This document shows, piece by piece, positions 16,522 to 24,320 of a DNA stretch of 60,213 bases; the stretch's first letter is position 1, and every line of letters begins with the position of its first letter. The translations under genes were made by a program, and so were the position numbers. Source of the stretch: an uncultured Desulfobacterium sp. (lineage in GTDB: Bacteria; Desulfobacterota; DSM-4660; Desulfatiglandales; Desulfatiglandaceae). Location of the stretch: NCBI GenBank assembly GCA_900258555.1, contig LT984854.1:987071-1047283 (forward strand). Reading direction: 5' to 3'. Below the pieces are notes generated by a model. That model did not search any database, was not told the DNA's origin, and saw nothing but the letters and a program-made list of their open reading frames with translations.

Positions 16522-16908
16522 TTGTACATATCGCTTAGTTTGTTTAAAAGACTTTCAATGAGTTGGCATTCAATAAGAGAACTTAGTCTATCTGCGTCAA
16601 ATGAAATATCGGCAAGTGTCGAAACAGGCTTGGATTCACCGTGGTTTTCAGGGCATTTTCCAGGGGATCCCATCCTGCCCGGGATTGCCCAACTGGCAAT
16701 GGTCTTTGAGGCGATAGAGCAAGGGTGCGACCGGAAATTTACTGTGTCCGGGGTGAGGAGGGTGAAATTTAGACAGATCGTAAGACCTGACGTACACATG
16801 AGGGTTGTTGTTGCGCCTCTGGGAAATTATTCTTATTCTTTTCGATTGATGGCCGCTGGAGAACCGGCCTGTAAGGGGATTATAGAGGTATCACCTGCTA
16901 ATTCATAA
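16522..16908 (+). CDS. FabZ-like hotdog dehydratase
   Basis: A hotdog-fold protein with the FabA/FabZ signature HFPGDPILPGIAQ, whose His is catalytic, at about residue 45 from the first possible start. The likely start is ATG 16558 (MSWHSIREL), giving 116 residues; the TTG at 16522 would add 12 atypical ones. It should dehydrate 3-hydroxyacyl-ACP. The acidic residue that FabZ carries in its central helix appears as Glu (MVFEAIEQ). It lies between the KS-CLF and the second ACP, so it is probably dedicated to this pathway. Confidence 0.85.
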   Translation: MYISLSLFKRLSMSWHSIRELSLSASNEISASVETGLDSPWFSGHFPGDPILPGIAQLAMVFEAIEQGCDRKFTVSGVRRVKFRQIVRPDVHMRVVVAPLGNYSYSFRLMAAGEPACKGIIEVSPANS

Positions 16909-16979
16909 TTAACAATTAAACATTCAAAACTGTGCCCGAATGGTCTTTTCATTCTGGCACAAAATGGGAGAGTGTAAGG

Positions 16980-17246
16980 ATGTCAGACGAAATAATCCTT
17001 CGTATCGCACAGATGATGATTGATGAACTCAAACTTGAAGATGTGACAGCCGAGACCTTTGATCCGGATATTGACCTGATTGATGAGGTGGGCATAGACA
17101 GCATGGACCTTGCAACCATTGCGCTCATTATCAGGGATGAGTACGGCATCAGGATAGACGAGGATGATTATCCCAAACTGACAACAATTCGCTTAATCTC
17201 AAGATACATTGAAGAAAAACTCAAGACGGCGCAGGAAAACAACTGA
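16980..17246 (+). CDS. Acyl carrier protein 2
   Basis: An 88-residue ACP starting at ATG 16980, with a GGGAG ribosome site 9 bases upstream. The carrier motif is GIDSMDLATIAL, with Ser ready for phosphopantetheine. The sequence is acidic throughout (EDVTAETFDPDIDLIDEVG). It differs enough from ACP 1 that the two probably serve different steps or partner enzymes. The radical SAM genes that follow begin 20 bases downstream, so acyl-ACP could be their substrate (inference). Confidence 0.92.
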   Translation: MSDEIILRIAQMMIDELKLEDVTAETFDPDIDLIDEVGIDSMDLATIALIIRDEYGIRIDEDDYPKLTTIRLISRYIEEKLKTAQENN

Positions 17247-17266
17247 TGTAAGATTGGAGAGGGCTG

Positions 17267-18355
17267 GTGGTTGCAGTCAGTCAAAATTACACTAAAAATG
17301 AATGGAAGTTTTCAGAAATCATTGCCGATCCTACGGTGCGGGCAAGATGGGAAAAGGTCCGCAGGTATTTTTTTCTGAGAGAATCAACCTATGACATGAC
17401 CAACCGCTGCAATATACGCTGCGAAGGCTGTTATTACTATGAAGGCGCAAAGCAGTTCGCCATTGAAAACAGAAACATGGGTGCATGGCGGAGGCTTATG
17501 GACGATGAAAAACAAAGGGGCATCACCTATGTTGTCCTTGCCGGGGCCGAGCCCTCGCTGGTCCCGGAGCTTTGTGCAATCTGTTTTCAGGCAATTCCCC
17601 TCGGGGCAATAGCGACAAACGGGCTAAAAGTCATACCCAAGTCAGTCAACTATAAAATACACATCTCGGTCTGGGGAAATGACGAAACCAGTCTTAAGAC
17701 CAGAAACGCCGAACACATGCTCGCAAGGCAGATAAAAAACTACAGGGACGACGCCAGGGCCGTTTTTGTCTATACATTCACCAGGAATAACGTAGCCGAG
17801 GCTTACGAGGTGACACAAACTCTTGCCGAGAACAAATGCAGGATGACCTTTAATGTGTTTTCCTCCCCTGTAAGATATGAGGGATGCCTGAGACATACAG
17901 AGGAATCGCTTAGACAGACCGGATACACAATGGCAGAACTCATGTCAATTTATCCGGATACGGTCATTTTTTCACCTTATAATATTGTCGCACATACGCA
18001 TCCCTTAAGTCTGCACGGGCTGTATTCCTGTTCTTACCCGCGCATGAACCCTTCTGCGGATATCGGCCTTGGTCGCTCCTTCAGGCAATACAGGACCGAT
18101 CTTACCTGGGACAGGTCTGCTTCCTGCTGTGTACCGGATACGGACTGCGCGGATTGCAGGCATTATGCGGCAGGAAGCGCTGTTGTTACGGCCAGATTAT
18201 TCCGCCATGCTTGTGACCCCGACACATTTAAGGCATGGCTGGATTACGTTGACACCTATCTTTCAGTATGGGTTATGGACTATGAAAAGGGAGCAAACCT
18301 TTGCGACGGTCCTGTCCAGCCGCCGGGGGATTGGGCAAGGGATATTCGGGGCTAG
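17267..18355 (+). CDS. Radical SAM protein, tandem member 1
   Basis: A 362-residue radical SAM enzyme starting at GTG 17267 behind a GGAGAGGG site. The cluster motif is CNIRCEGC (Cx3Cx2C) near residue 49, in the context TNRCNIRCEGCYYY. A glycine-rich SAM contact appears as LAGAEPS (the GGEP position, here AGAEP). The C-terminal part carries a second Cys group, CC...DCADC, which could bind an auxiliary Fe-S cluster. The next gene is a diverged copy with the same overall layout. Reaction unknown; location among ACP and ketosynthase genes implies a lipid substrate, perhaps C-C bond formation, methylation or desaturation. Confidence 0.8.
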   Translation: MVAVSQNYTKNEWKFSEIIADPTVRARWEKVRRYFFLRESTYDMTNRCNIRCEGCYYYEGAKQFAIENRNMGAWRRLMDDEKQRGITYVVLAGAEPSLVPELCAICFQAIPLGAIATNGLKVIPKSVNYKIHISVWGNDETSLKTRNAEHMLARQIKNYRDDARAVFVYTFTRNNVAEAYEVTQTLAENKCRMTFNVFSSPVRYEGCLRHTEESLRQTGYTMAELMSIYPDTVIFSPYNIVAHTHPLSLHGLYSCSYPRMNPSADIGLGRSFRQYRTDLTWDRSASCCVPDTDCADCRHYAAGSAVVTARLFRHACDPDTFKAWLDYVDTYLSVWVMDYEKGANLCDGPVQPPGDWARDIRG

Positions 18356-18358
18356 ACA

Positions 18359-19357
18359 ATGAAGACCGTCAGTACATTGTTAAGTGACGACTGGCATGAA
18401 CGCTACAGGCGTATATCGAGCCTTAACATACGCAGCTCCATCTATGATGTCACGCACCGCTGCAATCTCAGGTGCAAGGGATGTTTCTTTTTTTCCTCAA
18501 ACGAACATAAGGCGGCACACGAAGAGACGGGTATAGGAAAGTGGGAGTATTTTATTGATAGTGAGCTCAAGCGTGGCGTAAATCTCGCAATACTGATTGG
18601 CGGGGAACCCACCCTGTGCCTGGACAGGGTGGAGGCCTTTTACAGGAGGGTTCCGACTTTTTGCGCGACAAACGGGCTAATCAAGGTGCCCAGGGACCGG
18701 TTCCCCGACATGATGGTCGGCATCTCCCTGTGGGGTGATGCAGAGGCCGAGAAGACTTTAAGGGGAAAAGACACCTTTGCCATATCGAGCAAAAACTACG
18801 AAGGAGACCCGCACGCCTATTATCTTTACACCATCACGCCCAAACAGATCGGAAAGATCGAACCGGTGATAAAAAAGATCCGCGATGTCGGCCTGAAGGT
18901 CCATATGCAGCTTTTGTCCAATGATGAAAATGTGGACGGTTTTTTTTGGAGCCCTGAGGAATTGAACGACATCCGCATGGAAATGGATGATATGCTGGAT
19001 AAGTACCCGGACACGGTCATATCATCAAGGTACTATCACCAGATAATCACCACAGGAAAGATGATGGGACGATCTTTCGGGTGGGCCGAGTGCCCCTCTG
19101 TTACAGACCCCCTGGATAGCAGGGAACCACGGCCAAAGCGGCTGATCAATTTTATCCGCTGGGCCTCGGATCTAAAGACCATGCACCGTTGCTGCACGTC
19201 CGAAACCCGCGACTGCGCCACCTGCAAGGATGGCGCGGCCCATATGAGCTGGGTAATGGTCAATAAGCGCTTGCACATGGATTCGGCCCGGGACCTCCGG
19301 AACTGGATAGAGGTCTATGAGATGTTTGCAAAGCTTTATCGGTTTATTCCGTGGTAG
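18359..19357 (+). CDS. Radical SAM protein, tandem member 2
   Basis: A 332-residue radical SAM enzyme three bases after member 1. The cluster motif is CNLRCKGC (Cx3Cx2C) in HRCNLRCKGCFFF, and the GGEP motif is intact (LIGGEPTL). Both proteins share ATNGL, IS(L/V)WG, YPDTVI and the C-terminal CC...C..C group (here MHRCCTSETRDCATC), so they arose by duplication. Two similar radical enzymes in series suggest sequential action on neighbouring positions of one chain, or a heterodimer (both inference). No B12 domain is present in either, so a methylase of the cobalamin type is less likely. Confidence 0.8.
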   Translation: MKTVSTLLSDDWHERYRRISSLNIRSSIYDVTHRCNLRCKGCFFFSSNEHKAAHEETGIGKWEYFIDSELKRGVNLAILIGGEPTLCLDRVEAFYRRVPTFCATNGLIKVPRDRFPDMMVGISLWGDAEAEKTLRGKDTFAISSKNYEGDPHAYYLYTITPKQIGKIEPVIKKIRDVGLKVHMQLLSNDENVDGFFWSPEELNDIRMEMDDMLDKYPDTVISSRYYHQIITTGKMMGRSFGWAECPSVTDPLDSREPRPKRLINFIRWASDLKTMHRCCTSETRDCATCKDGAAHMSWVMVNKRLHMDSARDLRNWIEVYEMFAKLYRFIPW

Positions 19358-19372
19358 GAAGAAGGCGAATAC

Positions 19373-20623
19373 ATGGGTTCACGAACAGCCGTAATTATAG
19401 GTTATGACATCGTATCGCCGCTGGGCATTACCCTGGAAACCCAATGGGAGGGGGCCATACAGGGGGAAAGCGGTATAGGGATGCTTACGCGATTTCCCGT
19501 CAGTGGGGATTTTCCGGTTACTATCGCAGGCCAGGTGGAAGATATTGACCATCTGCCTTATCAATTCCTAATGCCGCGTGAAAGGGCTGGTTGGACATCT
19601 CCTGTTTTTAGATACGCCATGCTTACAGTTGCGCGGGCACTTGAAAGAAGCGGCCTTGAGATCAGCCCTGATCTCGCACCAAGGGTGGCGGTTACATACA
19701 GCTCTGCAATTGGGGGACTGGATGCGGTACTTGATGCGGACAGGCGTATGATTAAGGAAGGCAAGCTTCCCCATCCTTTCACCAATCCCAATTCATGCAT
19801 CAATATGGTCGGAGGAAAGATATCCATGCTGACCGGGGCAACCGGCCCCATCACCTCAACCATCACTGCATGCGCAACCGGCCTTACCTCTATGATCATA
19901 GGTTCAATGCTCCTGGAGCAGAACCGGGCGGATATCGCCATCTGCGGGGCGGTTGATTTCGCCCTTGTTGAGCCTATTGTTGCAGGCTTTTCGACCATGA
20001 ACGGATCATATCATCCCAAGGAAGGGGTGGATGAAGGGACGCCCCAAGAGGCTAGCCGCCCTTTTTCCATACACAGACGCGGTTTTGTCCTGTCTGAAGG
20101 GGCAGGATGCATCATCATCGCCTCAAAGGAAGTTGCCAAGGCAAACGGATTAAATTACAGTATTGAGATGGCCGGATGGTCAATGACATCCGACGCATAC
20201 CATTTTGTGTCGCCCAATCTAGAGACGGTAAAACGATGCATTGCGGAAGGTATCATCAATGCGGGCATTTCAGCGGCTGACATCGCTGCGGTCAATGCAC
20301 ATGCGGCATCCACAAAGGTGGGGGATAGGGTTGAATTCGATGCGTTGAATGCGGTATTTAATGGCAGTGTTCCACCCGTCACGGCGAATAAATCCTTGAT
20401 CGGCCATGCAATGGGGGCCTCAAGCGCCATTGAGTCAGTCTTTGCAATCAAGGGCATGCAGGAGGGTCGACTGCCTCCGACAATAAACTATCGGCCGGAC
20501 CCGGACATGGAACTTGACTGCGTAGCCGAAGGGACCCGCAGGCTGGATCAGGAATATGTGTTGAAAAATGCCTTTGGTTTCGGCGGGTGTAATGCATGTG
20601 TGATCTTTCGCAGAATCAGGTGA
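19373..20623 (+). CDS. 3-oxoacyl-ACP synthase (FabF-like) A
   Basis: A 416-residue ketosynthase of FabF type with Cys167 (TACATG), His310 (NAHAAST) and His345 (NKSLIGHAMGAS) in place. The usual NAHGTST motif is altered to NAHAAST, which may affect chain or partner specificity. The length is normal and the C-terminal AFGFGGCNAC is preserved. It should condense acyl chains with malonyl-ACP. It is followed directly by a second full-length ketosynthase gene, giving three ketosynthase active sites in the operon with the KS-CLF fusion, so the enzymes probably divide the work by chain length or unsaturation. Confidence 0.92.
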   Translation: MGSRTAVIIGYDIVSPLGITLETQWEGAIQGESGIGMLTRFPVSGDFPVTIAGQVEDIDHLPYQFLMPRERAGWTSPVFRYAMLTVARALERSGLEISPDLAPRVAVTYSSAIGGLDAVLDADRRMIKEGKLPHPFTNPNSCINMVGGKISMLTGATGPITSTITACATGLTSMIIGSMLLEQNRADIAICGAVDFALVEPIVAGFSTMNGSYHPKEGVDEGTPQEASRPFSIHRRGFVLSEGAGCIIIASKEVAKANGLNYSIEMAGWSMTSDAYHFVSPNLETVKRCIAEGIINAGISAADIAAVNAHAASTKVGDRVEFDALNAVFNGSVPPVTANKSLIGHAMGASSAIESVFAIKGMQEGRLPPTINYRPDPDMELDCVAEGTRRLDQEYVLKNAFGFGGCNACVIFRRIR

Positions 20624-20638
20624 TTTTATAGTATACTT

Positions 20639-21904
20639 ATGAGAGCGCCTAAAAACAGGCGGGTATTTGTAGTGGATTACGGTGCTGCAACCCCGCTTGG
20701 CAACACATTTGAAAGGACGTGGCAGCGGGCGGTTCGGGCCGAGGCGGGTTTTCGCAGGATAACCAGATGCGAGGTCAAGACCAGGAGTAATGTTGTGGGG
20801 GAAATTCCTGATTGGGATCCCTCCGGGCTTGACTTTGTTAACAGAAAGGAGGCCTACATCTGGGATGCGGATTATGTCTTTTTGACAATGGCTGTATGCA
20901 AAGAGGCCATGGAGCGTTCGGGCCTGGTCATAGATAAAGAGACCGGCCCCAGAACCGCCTGTCTAATAGGCTCTGCGCTTAACGGCACCGACTCCTTTCG
21001 CATTGCTATGGACAATTACCTGCACAAGGGGCCGACCAAGGTAAGCCCTTATCTTCTTCCCAACCTCTGTTCCAATCTCCCGGCAGGCAAGGCAGGGATG
21101 CTCTTGGGATTTACCGGTCCGATATATTCCCCGCAGGGCGCATGCGCCTCCGGCAACTACGCCATAGGAGCTGCAGCCAGGATGATCCGGGACGGGGATT
21201 GTGACTTTGCCCTTGCAGGCGGGGTAGAGACATGCCTGTTGCCGGAGATCATACAGGGTTTTGCCAATATGCTGGCCACCATAAAGATCGAGCCAAAGGA
21301 CCGCGCTTACAAAGACCCGGCCCAGGCCTCGCGTCCGTTTAGCATAGATAGAAAAGGAATCGTCCTGGCAGAGGGAGGGGGTGCACTGCTCCTCACGGCA
21401 GAAGAGACACTAAAGGCCTATGGCCTCACGCCCAAGGCCGAGGTCATGGGCGTGGGGTGGACGTCTGATGCCTATCATTTCACTCTTCCTAATCCACATT
21501 CCCTAATCCGCACAATGCGTGAAGCTATTGACGATGCAGGGCTGATACCTTCGGATATCGAGTATGTTAATGCCCACGGGACCTCTACAGTCAAAGGCGA
21601 CAGGACCGAGATAGAATGCTTAAGAGAAGTCTTCGGCCCAGGGATCGAGAAGATTCCTGTTTCATCAAACAAGTCCCAGATCGGTCACACTCTGGGCGCA
21701 TCCGCCGCCATTGAGGCGGCCTTGAGTATTGAGGCTATGAAAAACGGCTTGATCCTGCCCACGGTTAATTATATCCCGGACCCGGATTTTTCAGATGTTG
21801 ACCTCGTGCCGAATGAAATCCGCAAACACGCGTATGAAATCTTCCTTTCCAATTCCTTCGGATTTGGAGGGACCAACTGCTGTATTGTGTTCAGAGGTGT
21901 CTAA
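20639..21904 (+). CDS. 3-oxoacyl-ACP synthase (FabF-like) B
   Basis: A 421-residue ketosynthase with the full catalytic set: Cys169 (GACASGN), His313 (NAHGTST) and His350 (NKSQIGHTLGAS). Residues 196-225 contain VETCLLPEIIQGFANMLA, part of the substrate pocket cap. It ends two bases before the thioesterase gene. It shares layout with the preceding ketosynthase but is clearly diverged, for example GACASGN against TACATGL around the nucleophile, so the two are not recent copies. Role: chain elongation on ACP within the same pathway. Confidence 0.92.
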   Translation: MRAPKNRRVFVVDYGAATPLGNTFERTWQRAVRAEAGFRRITRCEVKTRSNVVGEIPDWDPSGLDFVNRKEAYIWDADYVFLTMAVCKEAMERSGLVIDKETGPRTACLIGSALNGTDSFRIAMDNYLHKGPTKVSPYLLPNLCSNLPAGKAGMLLGFTGPIYSPQGACASGNYAIGAAARMIRDGDCDFALAGGVETCLLPEIIQGFANMLATIKIEPKDRAYKDPAQASRPFSIDRKGIVLAEGGGALLLTAEETLKAYGLTPKAEVMGVGWTSDAYHFTLPNPHSLIRTMREAIDDAGLIPSDIEYVNAHGTSTVKGDRTEIECLREVFGPGIEKIPVSSNKSQIGHTLGASAAIEAALSIEAMKNGLILPTVNYIPDPDFSDVDLVPNEIRKHAYEIFLSNSFGFGGTNCCIVFRGV

Positions 21905-21906
21905 GT

Positions 21907-22386
21907 TTGAGGCCCAAACCATTTATCCCCGAGATATTAAACGGCAATGATCAATATGTCAGGGACAAGACCGGCAAAGAGGTCTGGCATCGTTGCCAAT
22001 ACCGAACACCCTATTCTGATACGGACCGCTCAAGGGTGGTATATCATGCCAACTACCTGCGCTATTATGACTTCGGAAGGACCTCTTTGATGCGCGATGC
22101 AGGCTACCCCTACCTTGAAATAGAGAAAAGCGGCTATCTTTATCCTATCATCGAGGTCGGAGTAAAATATTACAGCCCCCTGCATTATGATGATTTGATG
22201 TGGATATATACCCGGCCCGGGCTGCTTGAACGGGTGAGACTCAGATTTGATTATATCCTGATGGATGAAAAAAACCAAAATATTATATGCAAGGGCTTCA
22301 CCAGGCATTGCGCAATCAATGCCTCCGGCGTCCCCGTAGCAATTGATGATAAAACCATTCATCTATGGAAGGTCTTCCCCAAATAA
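21907..22386 (+). CDS. Hotdog acyl-thioesterase (4HBT/YbgC-like)
   Basis: A 159-residue single-hotdog protein of the 4-hydroxybenzoyl-CoA thioesterase type. The signature TPYSDTDRSRVVYHANYL includes the catalytic Asp in the DTD position. The start is a TTG at 21907, two bases after the ketosynthase stop. It would hydrolyse the finished acyl thioester, or an aberrant intermediate, from ACP or CoA. It overlaps the next gene by 22 bases, so translation is coupled. In aryl-polyene clusters a protein of this type is standard, which supports the comparison. Confidence 0.85.
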   Translation: MRPKPFIPEILNGNDQYVRDKTGKEVWHRCQYRTPYSDTDRSRVVYHANYLRYYDFGRTSLMRDAGYPYLEIEKSGYLYPIIEVGVKYYSPLHYDDLMWIYTRPGLLERVRLRFDYILMDEKNQNIICKGFTRHCAINASGVPVAIDDKTIHLWKVFPK

Positions 22387-23246
22387 AAGCCAATATACAT
22401 AAGCCCGTGGATATTGCCGTCTTTCCGTATATGATGGACCACAGGTTTATGGGCCATGCGGTCCTTCCTGCCGTGGAGGCCATGCAGGTGCTTGCCGCTT
22501 TTGTTAAGGAGGCCAGGCCAGATGCGAATGTAACATTTCTTACAGAAGCAAAGTTTGCCAAATTTCTTTATATTAAACCCGGATCTGAATTTATCGCAGC
22601 CTTTGCAGATATCTCCATTTACGAAAACGGAGATGTAATAGCATCTCTGATCACAAAGACAACATCACAAAAAAGTCGGATAACCAGGACAAAGGAACAT
22701 GCTGCTATACGCTTCCCAGGATCTGTAATGCATATCCCGCAAATACCACTTGATATTACGGCCTCCCTTGAAGGTATCTCATTTGATATCCAGGCGGAGA
22801 GGATCTACAGTGATCTTGTCCTGTTTGGACCTGCCTATCACAATATCAAGGGGCTCTTACATGTGTCTTACGATGGGGCAATTGCAGAAATATCTTCCCC
22901 GATTAAGCCAGGCAATGATGAAAATGAATTGCTGGGCTCACCCTTTATTTTGGATGCTGCCTTTCACGCAGCTTGTGTATGGGGGCAACGCTTTAGACGG
23001 ATTGTAGCATTTCCTGTAGGCGTTGAAAGGCGTATGGTATTTAAACAAACCGGTCCTGATCAGCTTTTTTTTTGCCGGATAATTCCGGTCATGACGGAGT
23101 CTGATTTTTTAGTCTTTGACGCATGGATCTACGACTCAGATGGCACCCTCTTCGAAGCGGTATCAGGCATTCAAATGAGGGATGTCAGTGGAGGCGCGAT
23201 GAAGCCCCCGCAATGGGTTGTAGCAGACACAGGGCACGGAGAATAA
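22365..23246 (+). CDS. PKS-type dehydratase (double-hotdog)
   Basis: A 293-residue protein with the layout of polyketide-synthase dehydratase domains. The N-terminal hotdog has the catalytic HxxxGxxxxP motif as HRFMGHAVLP, and the C-terminal hotdog has the catalytic Asp in LDAAFHAACVWG. These two residues remove water from 3-hydroxyacyl chains. Such domains are normally parts of modular PKS or PUFA synthases, so a free-standing version is unusual beside single-hotdog FabZ-type enzymes. It overlaps the thioesterase gene and is followed 27 bases later by the PlsY-like gene. Confidence 0.8.
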   Translation: MEGLPQIKANIHKPVDIAVFPYMMDHRFMGHAVLPAVEAMQVLAAFVKEARPDANVTFLTEAKFAKFLYIKPGSEFIAAFADISIYENGDVIASLITKTTSQKSRITRTKEHAAIRFPGSVMHIPQIPLDITASLEGISFDIQAERIYSDLVLFGPAYHNIKGLLHVSYDGAIAEISSPIKPGNDENELLGSPFILDAAFHAACVWGQRFRRIVAFPVGVERRMVFKQTGPDQLFFCRIIPVMTESDFLVFDAWIYDSDGTLFEAVSGIQMRDVSGGAMKPPQWVVADTGHGE

Positions 23247-23273
23247 ACAATAACAGAGATACCATAGAAATCC

Positions 23274-23849
23274 ATGCGATCTTCAATTCTTTTCATCACA
23301 GCTTACATCATAGGGTCCGTCAATTTTTCAATACTCCTTTTCAAAATTTTGGGCAAAGGCGACCCAAGGGATAGTTTCAGCGGAAATGCAGGAGTTGTTA
23401 ACGTATATAGACAGGCAGGTTATTTTCTGGCAACAATAATCCTGGTTCTGGATATCGCAAGGTCAATGGGTGTTGCTGTAATGGCCCAATTTTTGCTGCC
23501 GGCAGAAATGGTGCCATGGTGCGGGCTGGGGCTGATACTGGGAAATTCCTTTCCATGTTTTCACCATTTCATGGGCGGAAAGGGGGTGGCCAATTACCTG
23601 GGCTTTACATTTGTCGTGTCCCCTGTCTGGGCCGGTATTTCAATGGCCGCATGGATTGTAGCCTATATGCTTTTCAAACTGCCCTTTATCGCATCATTTC
23701 TAATGCTGTTTATTCTTGCCTTAGGCACTGCAATAACGGGAAACTTTAGTTTCGTTCATATAACAGGAGTTACGATTACGTTGCTGTTGATTGTTTACAA
23801 TCACAGGCGCAATATTAATGAGTTTATGGAAGCAAGGCGGAAATATTAG
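23274..23849 (+). CDS. plsY: PlsY-like glycerol-3-phosphate acyltransferase
   Basis: A 191-residue integral membrane protein with the three PlsY signature loops: GSVNFSIL, then GNAGVVNVYR (usual GSGNxGATNxxR), and the FPCFHHFMGGKGVA loop that binds glycerol-3-phosphate or acyl phosphate. About five membrane spans are visible. PlsY moves an acyl group from acyl phosphate to glycerol-3-phosphate to make lysophosphatidic acid. The GSGNAGATN motif has diverged (FSGNAGVVN), which may mark altered substrate choice. Its place after the dehydratase suggests that the pathway product is placed on a glycerol lipid (inference). Confidence 0.8.
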   Translation: MRSSILFITAYIIGSVNFSILLFKILGKGDPRDSFSGNAGVVNVYRQAGYFLATIILVLDIARSMGVAVMAQFLLPAEMVPWCGLGLILGNSFPCFHHFMGGKGVANYLGFTFVVSPVWAGISMAAWIVAYMLFKLPFIASFLMLFILALGTAITGNFSFVHITGVTITLLLIVYNHRRNINEFMEARRKY

Positions 23850-24202
23850 CTGGTGTCATTTCCAGATTTCATCATCCTTTCAACTGCGATCCTCGTTGCC
23901 CAGAGAAGGAAGGCCTTTGAATATTGCGCACCGGCAAGATACGCCCCTAATATGAACACAAAATGCGAGAGCCCATAAGTAATAGGGCCGCCGATTATGA
24001 CTATAAGGGGTTTGTCCAAATAATATGATATTATGCCTAATGCACCGACGGCAGGCCAACCTATAATATAACTGAAGACTATGATAAATATCCCTGAAAT
24101 AACCTTAGGGCCAGGCCTCTTCTTGAAAACCTCCAGATCGGCCTTTTCTGCAATCGCCTTGCGAACAAAATTCGTTTCTGCAATTTTTTTTAAAAGACCC
24201 AT
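23846..24202 (-). CDS. Small integral membrane protein
   Basis: A minus-strand gene convergent with plsY, overlapping its stop by four bases. From ATG 24202 the protein has 118 residues: a basic N-terminal helix (FVRKAIAEKADLEVFKKR), three hydrophobic spans (VISGIFIIVFSYIIGWPAV, a PLIVIIGGPITYGL region, HFVFILGAYLAG), then a C-terminal AVERMM helix. I do not recognise the family. An upstream in-frame start at 24256 adds 18 unlikely residues. It faces the lipid cluster and may be independent of it. Confidence 0.6.
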   Translation of the reverse strand: MGLLKKIAETNFVRKAIAEKADLEVFKKRPGPKVISGIFIIVFSYIIGWPAVGALGIISYYLDKPLIVIIGGPITYGLSHFVFILGAYLAGAQYSKAFLLWATRIAVERMMKSGNDTS

Positions 24203-24320
24203 CTCGCACCAGGAATAATGAAACCGCTTGACTTTACAACAGATCCGATAGTTCAATCAAGTTATTTGGCAGTGATAAACGGAAGCGGACCGATTGAACC
24301 CGTTTCAATTTAAGGTTTGA

